Source: an uncultured Comamonas sp. (GTDB lineage: Bacteria > Pseudomonadota > Gammaproteobacteria > Burkholderiales > Burkholderiaceae_C). From it: a stretch of DNA of 64,000 bases. The first letter of the stretch is position 1. Each line of letters starts with the position of its first letter. The stretch spans positions 62,001 to 126,000 of the forward strand of contig CAMZGS010000005.1 of the NCBI GenBank assembly GCA_947306475.1, given 5' to 3'. The notes under the pieces were generated by a model. It did no database searches. It was not told the origin of the DNA and saw only the letters and a list, made by a program, of their open reading frames with translations. A program made the translations under genes and the position numbers. Positions 47,855 to 56,851 of the stretch are shown one piece after another.

Positions 47855-47910
47855 TAAAAAATGGCTGTAGCCCTTATGTAGCAAGCGCTATTAGCTATGT
47901 TTTTAAATCC
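47855..47910 (-). repeat. Dispersed AGCT-type element between cmr3 and cmr4
   Basis: On the minus strand it reads ATAGCTAATAGCGCTTGC then TACATAAGGGCTACAGCC and a T-rich end. It fills most of the 94 bases between cmr3 and cmr4, the largest gap within the cmr-cas6 operon, and could affect the relative expression of upstream and downstream subunits. Confidence 0.65.
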
Positions 47911-47929
47911 ACAATGTCTCGCACAAGGC

Positions 47930-49090
47930 TCAGGTCCAGGCGGCCAATGCAAAGCGGTTGAAGCCTTCTGCACGTCGGGCCGCATCTTCACAGGGTTGGC
48001 TCCACAAACCATGCTCCACAAGCTTGCCAAGGGCTTCGGGGGTGGCCTGCAGCTCCTGCAACCAGTACACGCTGGCACTGCCTGCGGCTTTCTGGGCAGG
48101 TTTGGGGCGGTGTTGGGCCAGGTCCCAGCCAGAGATGGTGTCGGCACGATTGACGGCAGCGGCAACCACTTTGGCACTCAGTCCGGGCAGGGTCAGTTGG
48201 CCATCTGCACCCATACCCGGCAAGCGCCAGCCGTCGTCAAAGATGCCAGGGCTGGTGAGCACCAGGCGGCAGCGGCCAGCCTGAGCGATGGCGGCGTAAT
48301 CCGGCGCGGGCCAGGTGATGTGCGCGCTGTGCAGGTGCGCTGCACGGCCATCGCCGCCCAGGCGCAGGCTGGCCTGCTCGGGCAGTGCGGCACCGGCTAC
48401 GGCTACGGCAAAACCCACCCCCTCTTTAAACGCCACGGCGCGCGCGGTATAGAGCTTGCCTTCGGCAGCACTGCGCGTGCTTTCGTCCAGGCCGATGCCG
48501 ATGCGCTCGTCATAGGCCCACAGGTCTTTGCTGTGCACCAGATCGGCGGCCTCCGGCATCTGGCCTTGCAGGTATTTGTGCCAGCCACTTTGCCGCAGCC
48601 ACCAGCCGGTGCTGGCTTTGCTGCGCCCGCTTTGCGCCAGCACGGGCACCAGGGGCAGTGGGCTGGAGGTGGCAATGGTGGGGTGCAGTACGGTGGGCTT
48701 GAGCGCTGCGATGCTGGGGGGCGCGTCCTGATCCTGGGTGACCAGCAGATCGGCTGGCAGGGGGTGGATGGTTTCCACATCGCTGCCCTCAGGCCTGCGC
48801 CGCGCCAGGTGGAAGTGCTGCAGCACAAAGCTGCCGGGCTGCGCTGGCGTGCCCAGTTGGGGGTGCGAGATACGCCCGGCTGCAAAGGCGGTAAGATCAA
48901 TGCCATCGCCTGCCAGGATGCGCGAGCGCAGGGCACCTGCCGCTACCGAGGGCCAGGGGGGCATGAGCGCTTCGCCGTAGCTGCCAGCCTCACCAAAAAG
49001 CTGGTTGCCGCGCAGGAACAGGACGTCCAGCGGTTCGATGAAGCGGGAGGTGGTGGTGTCTTGGAAGTGGTGCATGGCTTGATGGGTCAT
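47930..49090 (-). CDS. cmr3: Type III-B protein Cmr3
   Basis: Cmr3 (386 aa) is the Cas5-like subunit that holds the crRNA 5' handle next to Cas10. Motifs include RFIEPLDVLFLRGNQLFGEAGSYGEALMPPWPSVAAGALRSRIL, YDERIGIGLDESTRSAAEGKLYTARAVAF, and a C-terminal GWDLAQHRPKPAQKAAGSASVYWLQ. It overlaps cas10 by four bases. Confidence 0.93.
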   Translation of the reverse strand: MTHQAMHHFQDTTTSRFIEPLDVLFLRGNQLFGEAGSYGEALMPPWPSVAAGALRSRILAGDGIDLTAFAAGRISHPQLGTPAQPGSFVLQHFHLARRRPEGSDVETIHPLPADLLVTQDQDAPPSIAALKPTVLHPTIATSSPLPLVPVLAQSGRSKASTGWWLRQSGWHKYLQGQMPEAADLVHSKDLWAYDERIGIGLDESTRSAAEGKLYTARAVAFKEGVGFAVAVAGAALPEQASLRLGGDGRAAHLHSAHITWPAPDYAAIAQAGRCRLVLTSPGIFDDGWRLPGMGADGQLTLPGLSAKVVAAAVNRADTISGWDLAQHRPKPAQKAAGSASVYWLQELQATPEALGKLVEHGLWSQPCEDAARRAEGFNRFALAAWT

Positions 49091-52000
49091 GGCTGGGTGC
49101 TTGGATGCCCTGGCTGTTGGGCAACGGGGTGGCGCACTTCACGCGCCAGAAACTCGGCCACGCTGATGCATTGGCGCAGCCAGTCGATGCCGTGCCCTGG
49201 CTCCAGAGTCAGGGCGCTCAGGCGCTGGGCCAGTGCCGGTGCCTGGGCACGTGCAGCACCTGTGGCCTGACGGTCAAACTGGTAGGTCAGCAGGCTTTGC
49301 AGCATGTCGGCAGGGATGGGCTGGGGCAGCTCGTTGGCGTCAAGCCACTGCAAGCAGTGGTAGGCCGCGCGGCGCGAGACGCCGGGATCGGCCAGGAAGC
49401 TTTGCAAGGCTTGCAACACGGCCACTGGCTCGCCCCATTTGGCCGTCAGGCGCAGCGTGCCGCCCGAGCGCTTGACGATGGTGATGGAAAACGCATCGCG
49501 CCCGCCTTCGTTCTTGGCGCGCTGTTCGGCGGCATGCAGCTCACGGCGCACGGCTGCCAATGGGGCCTGGTGGTGGGCAATGACAGCCCCGCACGAGGCC
49601 GTGGCCTGGGTGCCCATCATGCGCATGAGCTGGCCTCTCAAGATGGCAAAGCCACCTTGCAAGGTGAGTCCATGCAAATCGCGTCCACCTTGGTGCTCAG
49701 GGTCGTGCCCGCTGTAGGCGTAACGCAGGCGCTGCATGGCGGGGAGCAGGTCGGCCACGGGCAGCATGGCAAACACATCGTCGCCCCCAGCGTAAATCAG
49801 GCGGCCCAAATGCTCTTTCTCTACGACGTGGCGTACCACGGTCAGAGAGAAGTCGTTGAGCGCCCCCGAAATGGCTTGGTGTCGGCCCGGCGAAAGGGCA
49901 CGGGCTTGGCTGCCATAGCGCTGCAAGTCGGCATGGCGGGCGGCGCGTTCGTCAAAGCCTTCTTGCACCTGCGGGTGAAAGCTGGAGCGGTAGCTGATGG
50001 CGTTGTCGCCTGAGAGCCAGGCACCCATGCGGTCGCCATCGAGCAGGAGCAGGCTGTAGTAGGTTTCCAGCCTGTCGTCGCTCTGGTTTTCGCGCACGCT
50101 GGCCAGGGTTTGGCGTACTTCGCTGCGCAGGATGTGGGCTTCTTGCTCACTGATGCTGTCTTCTTGCTCGCGGATGCTGGCTTCTTGCGCCAAGTCCAGT
50201 AGGGCGGGCAATAGGGCGGCGGTTTGGAAGGCAGCTTCGGCATCAGCGTCATAGGCACGCTGCACCAAGCGCTGGGGCAGTGCCACGCGGCTCAGTTGTT
50301 TGCCATAGCGCTCTAGGCGGCGCGCAAGCGCTGGGGTGACTTGCCCCGAACCCTTCACCCATTGGTCAAGCTGGTGCGCCAGCGCCATGGTGTGGGTAGA
50401 GACGATAAAGCGCCCCATATCTTTGCCCAGTGCATGACCGACTTCCTTGGCAAAGAGGGTCGGCCACAGGCGTTTGAGTGCCGCCAGTGCTCCCAGGTGT
50501 TCGCCTTTTTTGGCCCAGGCGGGCTTGGCTTGTGCCACCCTAGCCCAGAGGGTGTGGCTGCGCTGACCGGGCGGCAGGTGCAGTTCAGTGCGGTCGGTGG
50601 TCAGCCACTCGGTTTCGCCGCTCAGGCTGCAGCGCCAGCCCTCGTGGGTGTTTTGCTCAAAGGGGCGCAGCGCCTTGGTCGCGGCCAGCGCGCGCTCGGC
50701 CAGCTCGTGTACGGCAGGGTAGAGCACGCCTGGATTGGGGCGAAAGAAGGTGAACTTTTGCCCGCTGCCATCCTGCGCCTGCAATGCCTGGCGCAGCAGC
50801 TTCCAGGCATCGGTGGCGAGAAAGCCGCTGTCAGCGCCTTGCGCACTACCGAAAAAGGGCCGCATGGCCTCGGACAGTTGTGTGGTGTCCAGCCCGGTTT
50901 GCGTCTGAGCATCGGCGATGCCGATGAGCGAGAACGGCACTACCGCCCAATGCACTTCGGGAAAGCCTTGCAACTGCTCACGCATTTGCACCCAGCAGGG
51001 CAGTTCGGTGTCGTTGGCATCCATGCCTGCGGCTTGCAGCAAGCGTCGCACCACGGCCTGTCCTTGCTCTTGCAGCCATTGGCGCACCTGCTGCTGCACG
51101 CTTTCTGCCAGCGCCTTGGCCTGGCTGGCGGGCACCACGGCCACAAAACGGTTGGGCAAAGCGGCGGCAAAAAGGGGGTTGCTGTCGGTGCTGCCTTGCA
51201 TCCAGTCGCAGTCTTTGAACAGTTCAGGCGGCAGGCCACAGGTGTCGCGCAGCCACAAATCGACTTGCGGCACGCCACGCAGGCGCGGGAACAGGATGGC
51301 ATCCGGCCCCAGTTGCTCACACACCACGCGCATGGCTTCCCAGGACAGGCGCGCCAGCAGGTGCGAGCCGGCCCACAGGTCTTCCATCTTGCGCGCGCTG
51401 GCAATAAAGGGCTGCACCGGGCCGATGGCCAGCGTCAGCAGGGCAGCCTCGCCCTGCGGATCAGCCGCAAAGGCTCCGGCAAAGGCGCTGGTCAGGTCCA
51501 GGTGATCCCAGATGGAGTGGTCGGGGATGCGGGTGTCGGCAGGCAGCAGCTTCCACAGCTCGCCCAGCTTGCCGTTGTCGTTTTCTTCGCTCAGCTCGGG
51601 GGCAAAGCGCCAGAGTGTGAGCAGGGTTTTCTTCCAGTCTTGCGCTTGGCCGGGGGCTTGGTCTTCCAACGCCCGCAATAAATAGCCGTGGTGGTTAAAA
51701 CTGCGCTGCTTGATGTCCCCGAAATCCGTCTCCGTAAGGCTGCCGAGGTTGTGCTGCTCGCCCGTCAGCGGGTGAATCAGCACGGGTTTGCTGGTCCAGC
51801 GCACTTGCGCCCAGTTGGCTACTGCCAGCGTTTTTTCTTCTCCCTTTTTCGTGGTGACGGTGATTTCGCGCAGCGGCCATTGGGGGCGGTCGGCAGCAGC
51901 GGCCCACCAGTCGGCGCGCTGCACGTGGCGGTACATATCGGCCGGAATGCCTTTCTTGAACAGGGTGCGCGCTAGAGCTTCATCGTTGTCGGCGTCCACG

Positions 52001-52164
52001 GTATCGCTGCCAATGGCGTCAAAACCCAACAGGCGCGTGAGGGCGCGGCTGGTGCCGTTTTCGTGGCCTGCGGGGTCGCGCAGCAGCACCAGGGCTTTTT
52101 CAGCCGGGTCGTGCAGGCGGGCGGCGAGTTTGGTTTGCCAGAGGGTGTCGGTGTTGTGGTTCAT
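49087..52164 (-). CDS. cas10: Cas10 (Cmr2), HD nuclease and cyclic oligoadenylate synthase
   Basis: This 1025-aa large subunit begins with a permuted HD domain, LAARLHDPAEKAL with His18-Asp19, suggesting active DNA cleavage. A first palm-like region starts near LLTLAIGPVQPFIASARKMEDLWAGSHLL. The catalytic palm has LIYAGGDDVFAMLP with GGDD at about 790-793, so ATP should be converted to cyclic oligoadenylate when target RNA binds. A helical region near 690 has tandem ASIREQEDSISEQEAHIL. It is the signal source for the CARF proteins of the locus. Confidence 0.95.
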   Translation of the reverse strand: MNHNTDTLWQTKLAARLHDPAEKALVLLRDPAGHENGTSRALTRLLGFDAIGSDTVDADNDEALARTLFKKGIPADMYRHVQRADWWAAAADRPQWPLREITVTTKKGEEKTLAVANWAQVRWTSKPVLIHPLTGEQHNLGSLTETDFGDIKQRSFNHHGYLLRALEDQAPGQAQDWKKTLLTLWRFAPELSEENDNGKLGELWKLLPADTRIPDHSIWDHLDLTSAFAGAFAADPQGEAALLTLAIGPVQPFIASARKMEDLWAGSHLLARLSWEAMRVVCEQLGPDAILFPRLRGVPQVDLWLRDTCGLPPELFKDCDWMQGSTDSNPLFAAALPNRFVAVVPASQAKALAESVQQQVRQWLQEQGQAVVRRLLQAAGMDANDTELPCWVQMREQLQGFPEVHWAVVPFSLIGIADAQTQTGLDTTQLSEAMRPFFGSAQGADSGFLATDAWKLLRQALQAQDGSGQKFTFFRPNPGVLYPAVHELAERALAATKALRPFEQNTHEGWRCSLSGETEWLTTDRTELHLPPGQRSHTLWARVAQAKPAWAKKGEHLGALAALKRLWPTLFAKEVGHALGKDMGRFIVSTHTMALAHQLDQWVKGSGQVTPALARRLERYGKQLSRVALPQRLVQRAYDADAEAAFQTAALLPALLDLAQEASIREQEDSISEQEAHILRSEVRQTLASVRENQSDDRLETYYSLLLLDGDRMGAWLSGDNAISYRSSFHPQVQEGFDERAARHADLQRYGSQARALSPGRHQAISGALNDFSLTVVRHVVEKEHLGRLIYAGGDDVFAMLPVADLLPAMQRLRYAYSGHDPEHQGGRDLHGLTLQGGFAILRGQLMRMMGTQATASCGAVIAHHQAPLAAVRRELHAAEQRAKNEGGRDAFSITIVKRSGGTLRLTAKWGEPVAVLQALQSFLADPGVSRRAAYHCLQWLDANELPQPIPADMLQSLLTYQFDRQATGAARAQAPALAQRLSALTLEPGHGIDWLRQCISVAEFLAREVRHPVAQQPGHPSTQP

Positions 52165-52174
52165 GGCTGTCCTC

Positions 52175-53275
52175 TTAGGCAGAAATGCGTTGCAGTGCGG
52201 ATTGGGCGTCTAGGAATGCATGAACGGTTTGCCAGACGCGCTCGATAGCACGCGGATCGGGTTGAAACGCCGGGGGCGGCAGGCAAGGCACATGAACAAT
52301 CACGCCTACCAGTTGTTGTGGGTTGCCTGGGGCTGGCCGCACCTTGAAGCGCAAGCTATTGGGCAGACGGGCATTGCCGCTCCAGCTTTTGACGCTGTGG
52401 TTGGTGACCGGGTAGCTCAGCCAATGGCGGTCTTCAGGAGTCGTGGCATCTTTGCCGGAATGAAACTTGAACTGTGTACGCTGCGCAATCTTGATACGCG
52501 CCAGCTCTTGCATCAGTTTTTTCCAGTCGTCAAAAGCTGTGGTTTGCCAGACCAGGGCGCCACGTGCATCGCTGCCAATGGCATGTGGCCAGTCCAGGCG
52601 CAGCGCGTCTTGCCAGGGCTGGACGACGTTTGTTTCCTTGAATTCATTGGGCAGAACGGGCGTGTTGCCATCTGCAGGCGTCAGCGAGAACGAACCCCAG
52701 CCATTGCGGCTGCGCCCACCCAGGGTTCCGTACAGATTCATCAGCGCCAGTGCTGTGTGGATTGCATTGGCATGCTCATCAGGTACGGCCAAGCTCAAGG
52801 TAGCGCTATCGTTGGTTTGGATAGCAGCGTTGTTTTTCTTTGCAAACTTGGTACCACCACGGCCATCCAAAGGGCCATAGCCAAGATAGGCATGTGGCCC
52901 AACTTGGTAATTGGCCTTTTCTGCCTCTGGGTGGTGGATGGATCCTTGTTCTAATCCATCCCAGGTCTTGAGCCTGCCTTCATTCCAGTGGCTTAGCCGC
53001 AGCCGCACCTGGCTTTGGCGTGCAGCCACTTTTTGCTTTCGCCCCTTGCGCTCCACTGCATCATCTTCTAGCCAGGCATGTCCAAACAGGATGGCCTCTT
53101 TGCGGCGCATGGATGCAGCTGCGTCGGCGTTGAATTGCCTTTCTGCCATGTAAGCCACCCGCCACCACTGCCGCAACAACGCCTTGATGGGCGGTGTACG
53201 CCACTGGCCTTGTTGATTGGCATTACCGAGAAAAGCAGGAGTAACAAATCGAAGATCGTAGCGATAGGTGTGCAT
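52175..53275 (-). CDS. cmr1: Type III-B RAMP protein Cmr1
   Basis: Cmr1 (366 aa) is the Cas7-like subunit at the 3' end of the crRNA. LRFVTPAFLGNANQQGQWRTPPIKALLRQWWRVAYM is the family N-terminus, followed by RKEAILFGHAW and LYGTLGGRSRNGWGSFSL. It is the first gene of the cmr operon. The start MHTYRYDLRF at 53275 is preferred: the frame continues upstream to 53416, but that would run through a terminator and a palindrome. Confidence 0.92.
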   Translation of the reverse strand: MHTYRYDLRFVTPAFLGNANQQGQWRTPPIKALLRQWWRVAYMAERQFNADAAASMRRKEAILFGHAWLEDDAVERKGRKQKVAARQSQVRLRLSHWNEGRLKTWDGLEQGSIHHPEAEKANYQVGPHAYLGYGPLDGRGGTKFAKKNNAAIQTNDSATLSLAVPDEHANAIHTALALMNLYGTLGGRSRNGWGSFSLTPADGNTPVLPNEFKETNVVQPWQDALRLDWPHAIGSDARGALVWQTTAFDDWKKLMQELARIKIAQRTQFKFHSGKDATTPEDRHWLSYPVTNHSVKSWSGNARLPNSLRFKVRPAPGNPQQLVGVIVHVPCLPPPAFQPDPRAIERVWQTVHAFLDAQSALQRISA

Positions 53276-53340
53276 GGCAGGTCCGAATGACAGTGGCTGT
53301 TTTTCTTCAAGTATCCACGTCAGCGACGTAGTTTTTACAT

Positions 53341-53356
53341 CTGGCAAGCTTGCCAG
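53341..53356. promoter_or_regulatory. CTGGCAAGCTTGCCAG palindrome upstream of cmr1
   Basis: This perfect 16-base palindrome lies 66-81 bases before the cmr1 start, in the only promoter-sized gap of the effector operon. Its core GCAAGCTTG is also in the CRISPR repeat and in the other three sites of the locus. An operator role is inferred. Confidence 0.5.
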
Positions 53357-53390
53357 AAAACTCTTACCAATCTTTTGTAGCTTGCAGCGC

Positions 53391-53436
53391 CAAAAAACAA
53401 AGGGTTTCAGGATCAAATCATCCTGAAACCCTTTGT
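53391..53436 (-). terminator. Terminator between the aminotransferase and cmr1
   Basis: ACAAAGGGTTTCAGGAT (53397-53413) pairs perfectly with ATCCTGAAACCCTTTGT (53420-53436) around a six-base loop, and TTTTTT follows on the minus strand. It isolates the cmr operon from the upstream gene. It holds an inverse copy of the 16-mer found at the left edge of the locus. Confidence 0.88.
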
Positions 53437-53461
53437 AGATAATCGGTGGCCGCTTTTATCT

Positions 53462-54613
53462 TTATAGCTTTCTCAACCGCTCCAACGCTGCGTGCAAGGT
53501 GGCGTCCTGCTTGGCAAAACAAAAGCGCACCACCTGCTGGTCAAAGCCATTGCCATAAAACGCCGATAGCGGAATGGCGGCCACGCCGATTTCCTGCACC
53601 AGCCAGCGGCAAAAATCGGCTTCGTTCAGGTCGGTGACGCCGGAGATATCCACGCACTGGAAATACGTGCCGCGTGTGGGCAGGGGTTTGAGGCGCGTGG
53701 CCTGCAGGCCTTGCAGGAACAGGTCGCGCTTGCGTTGGTAGAAGGCGGGCAGCTCTAGGTAGGGCGCGGGGTTGCTCATGTATTGCGCCAGGCCCACTTG
53801 CATCGGGGTGTTGACGCTGAAGACGTTGAATTGGTGGACCTTGCGGAATTCGGCCATCAGCGCGGCGGGGGCGGCGACGGTGCCGACTTTCCAGCCGGTG
53901 ACGTGGTAGGTCTTGCCAAAGCTGGAGACGATGAAGGCGCGCGCGGCCAAGCCAGCAAAGCGTGCGGCGCTTTGGTGTTGCTGGCCGTCAAAGACCATGT
54001 GCTCATAGACCTCGTCGCTGAGCAGCAGCACGTTGGTGGGGGCGAGCAAATCCTCCAGTTGCTGCATTTGCGCGTCGCTCCAGACGGTGGCACTGGGGTT
54101 GTGCGGGCTGTTGATGATCAGCAAGCGCGTGCGCGGTGTGATGGCGGCGGCGATTTGGTCGAAGTCGGGCGCAAAGCTGCCGGGGGTGAGCGGCACGCGC
54201 ACGGCGGTGCCCCCGGCCAGCTCGATGTTGGGCACGTAGCTGTCGTAGCAGGGGTCCAGGACGATGACTTCGTCGCCCGGCTGCACGCAGGCGAGGATGG
54301 CGGTGAGGATGCCTTGCGTGGCCCCGGCGGTGACGGTGATTTCGCTATCGGCGTCGTAGCGGCGGCCATAGAGGGCGTGCATTTTGTCGCTGACGGCCTG
54401 GCGCAGCGCGGGGATGCCGGTCATGGGGGCGTATTGGTTGTGGCCCGCGTGCATGGCGTCGGTGACGGCTTGCAGCAGTTGCGGGTCGCAATCAAAGTCA
54501 GGAAAGCCCTGGCCAAGGTTGACGGCCTGGTGCTGCTGCGCCAGGGCGGACATGACGGTGAAGATGGTGGTGCCGACCTGGGGCAGTCGGCTGGGAAAGC
54601 TGGGGGTCAACAT
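53462..54613 (-). CDS. ybdL: PLP-dependent aminotransferase, YbdL (methionine aminotransferase) type
   Basis: This 383-aa fold-type I aminotransferase has NLGQGFPDFDCDPQLLQAV, NQYAPMTGIPALRQAVSDKM, ITVTAGATQGILTAI, LDPCYDSY, INSPHNPSATVW, LLSDEVYEHMVFDG, and the PLP lysine in VSSFGKTYHVTGWKVG. These match YbdL, which prefers methionine, His and Phe. The closely related kynurenine aminotransferase group is an alternative. It is followed by a terminator before cmr1. Confidence 0.85.
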   Translation of the reverse strand: MLTPSFPSRLPQVGTTIFTVMSALAQQHQAVNLGQGFPDFDCDPQLLQAVTDAMHAGHNQYAPMTGIPALRQAVSDKMHALYGRRYDADSEITVTAGATQGILTAILACVQPGDEVIVLDPCYDSYVPNIELAGGTAVRVPLTPGSFAPDFDQIAAAITPRTRLLIINSPHNPSATVWSDAQMQQLEDLLAPTNVLLLSDEVYEHMVFDGQQHQSAARFAGLAARAFIVSSFGKTYHVTGWKVGTVAAPAALMAEFRKVHQFNVFSVNTPMQVGLAQYMSNPAPYLELPAFYQRKRDLFLQGLQATRLKPLPTRGTYFQCVDISGVTDLNEADFCRWLVQEIGVAAIPLSAFYGNGFDQQVVRFCFAKQDATLHAALERLRKL

Positions 54614-54685
54614 GGCGGTGAAGCGTCGTTGGGTGGGGTGCGTCGGAAAAGGGGGCCGGGCGCTTATGCGCTTATGTCCTACGTA

Positions 54686-55627
54686 TTACAGGCCGTAGTC
54701 GTGCGCGTCGCCCTGCATGGCGCGCAGGATGAGGTCGCGGCTCAAGCGGTCGCTCAGGGTTTCGGCAAACTTATAGACAAAGTTGCGCAGGTAGGCGCCG
54801 CGCTTGAAGGCCACGCGTGCCACGCTTTGACCAAACAGGTGGCCCAGGGGGCGGGCGACGAGGTCGCCTTGCAGGTCGTCGCGCATGGCCATTTCCGCGA
54901 CGATGCCGATGCCCAGGCCCAGGCGCACGTAGGTCTTGATGACGTCGGAGTCGATGGCTTCCAGCACGATGCGCGGCTGCAGTTGGCGCGCTTCAAAGGC
55001 GGCATCGAGCTTGCCGCGTCCGGTAAATGAGGGGTGGTAGGTGATCAGGGGTTCGACCACCAGGTCGTCCAGGCCGATGCGTTCCTTGCGCGCCAGCGGG
55101 TGGCTGGGGGGGATGACCAGCACGTGTTCCCATTCGTAGCAGGGCAGGGTGACCAGGTCGGGGTAGTCGGCCAGGGATTCGGTGGCCATGCCGATTTCTG
55201 CCTGTTCTTCCAGCACCATGCGTGCCACTTCGTGCGGGGTGGCCTGGTGCAGGCTGATGTGCACCTTGGGGTAGCTGTTGCGCAGTTTGGCTACGGCGTG
55301 CGGCAGCACGTAGCGCGCCTGGGTGTGGGTGGTGGCGATGCTGAGGGTGCCGCTGTCCTGGGCGCTGAACTGCTCGCCAATGCGCTTGAGGTTGCCGACC
55401 TCGCGCATGATGACGGCGATGCTCTTGAGCACGTGCTCGCCCGGCTCGGTGACGCGCTTGAGGCGCTTGCCGTGGCGCGCGAAGATGTCCACGCCCAGCT
55501 CTTCTTCCAGTTCGATGATGGCTTTGGAGACGCCGGGCTGCGAGGTGTGCAGGGCCTTGGCCGCTTCCGTCAGGTTGAGGTTGCGGCGCACGGCCTCTTG
55601 GACGAAACGGAATTGATGCAGGTTCAT
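54686..55627 (-). CDS. cysB: LysR-type sulfur regulator CysB
   Basis: CysB (313 aa) activates sulfate uptake and cysteine genes in response to N-acetylserine. The N-terminus MNLHQFRFVQEAVRRNLNLTEAAKALHTSQPGVSKAIIELEEELGVDIFARHGKRLKRVTEPG is the CysB/Cbl-type DNA-binding domain. The effector domain has TTHTQARYVLPHAV, a CysB-specific motif. The closest relative, Cbl, cannot be excluded. Its probable target sbp-cysTWA lies about 34 kb away in this window. Confidence 0.9.
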   Translation of the reverse strand: MNLHQFRFVQEAVRRNLNLTEAAKALHTSQPGVSKAIIELEEELGVDIFARHGKRLKRVTEPGEHVLKSIAVIMREVGNLKRIGEQFSAQDSGTLSIATTHTQARYVLPHAVAKLRNSYPKVHISLHQATPHEVARMVLEEQAEIGMATESLADYPDLVTLPCYEWEHVLVIPPSHPLARKERIGLDDLVVEPLITYHPSFTGRGKLDAAFEARQLQPRIVLEAIDSDVIKTYVRLGLGIGIVAEMAMRDDLQGDLVARPLGHLFGQSVARVAFKRGAYLRNFVYKFAETLSDRLSRDLILRAMQGDAHDYGL

Positions 55628-55729
55628 AAGAGAAGAATCAAAGACAACTTTTCTTCATTATGACTGATTCTTCTTAGACTTTCCTTACTTATAAAGCTGC
55701 ATGGTTCAACAATTACCCGCCCGCAGGTG

Positions 55730-56851
55730 CTACTGGCGTGCCACCAGCCAGCCAAACGCGGCCAGCGACAGGGCGGAGTAGATCAGGCCCGGCGCAGCAG
55801 CACTCCACAGCGGTGACCAGTGCTGCAGGTTGCCCGCGTAGCTGAAGACGTTGTTGAGCAGGAAGAAGCTGATGCCGGCCATCACCCCGCCAAAGATGTA
55901 GCCTGCAATGCCGCTGGAGCGGAAGTGCAGATAGGCAAAGGGCAGGGCCAGCACGACCATGACCAGGCAGCTCAGGGGGTAGAAGACCTTGCGCCAGAAC
56001 TCGATTTCGTATTTCTGCGCCGATTGTTCGTTGGCTTTCAAGTGCTGGGTGAAGCGCCACAGCTCCAGCATGGGCATGTGCGCGGGCTTGTGGACGGCGG
56101 CCAGCATCATGTCGCCGGTGATGTTGCTGGCGTATTCCAGCGTGGGCAGGTGCTCGCGCACCACGCTGCTGGCGATGTTGTCGGACTCTGCTGCATCTGT
56201 GTAGGCAAAGCGGCTGCGCTGCACTTCGTACAGCTGCCATTGGCCTTCGGTGGGCGCCACCTGGGCGTGCGCGGCGTGCAGCTGCTGCAGCATGCGGCCA
56301 TTGGCATCGAATTCAAAGATGCGCACATGCTGCAGGCGCCCGTTGGCATCCACGGTGCCGGCGTTGACGGCAATGGTGTGCCCGTCCACACGCTCCTTGA
56401 GCCAGGCGCCCGTGCTGCCCGTGGATTTGCTGCGCCCCAGGTACTTGGCCTGGGCCTGCAGGGCCAGACGTTCGGCAGCGGGGGCCAGGTAGTCGCCCAG
56501 GATGCCGGTCAGCAGCACGAAGCCGAGCCCCAGCACCACCATGGTGCGCAGCGCCAGCCACGGCCCCATGCCGCTGATGCGCATGATGGTGAATTCCGAG
56601 GTCTGGGCAAAGCGCGCCATGACGAAGATGGTGCCGATCAGCACCGTGATGGGCAGCAGTTCGTAGAGATGGTTGGGAATCTCCAGGGCCACGGCCATCA
56701 GGGCGTACGACAGGGTGTAGCCGGGGACGCGGCCAACGCTGCGCATTTCGTCGAGCAGGTCAAAGAAGAAGAACAGCGCCAGAAAGCCGAGGGAGACAAA
56801 GGCCACGGCGCTGAGGACCTCTTTGTAAATCAGACGGCGGACGATCTTCAT
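55730..56851 (-). CDS. lptG: LPS export permease LptG
   Basis: LptG (373 aa) forms with LptF and LptB2 the ABC complex that extracts lipopolysaccharide from the inner membrane. MKIVRRLIYKEVLSAVAFVSLGFLALFFFFDLLDE opens a three-helix bundle, then a jellyroll periplasmic domain (about 130-270), then three more helices (YPLSCLVMVVLALPFAYLHFR). The ATG at 56851 overlaps the lptF stop (ATGA). Confidence 0.93.
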   Translation of the reverse strand: MKIVRRLIYKEVLSAVAFVSLGFLALFFFFDLLDEMRSVGRVPGYTLSYALMAVALEIPNHLYELLPITVLIGTIFVMARFAQTSEFTIMRISGMGPWLALRTMVVLGLGFVLLTGILGDYLAPAAERLALQAQAKYLGRSKSTGSTGAWLKERVDGHTIAVNAGTVDANGRLQHVRIFEFDANGRMLQQLHAAHAQVAPTEGQWQLYEVQRSRFAYTDAAESDNIASSVVREHLPTLEYASNITGDMMLAAVHKPAHMPMLELWRFTQHLKANEQSAQKYEIEFWRKVFYPLSCLVMVVLALPFAYLHFRSSGIAGYIFGGVMAGISFFLLNNVFSYAGNLQHWSPLWSAAAPGLIYSALSLAAFGWLVARQ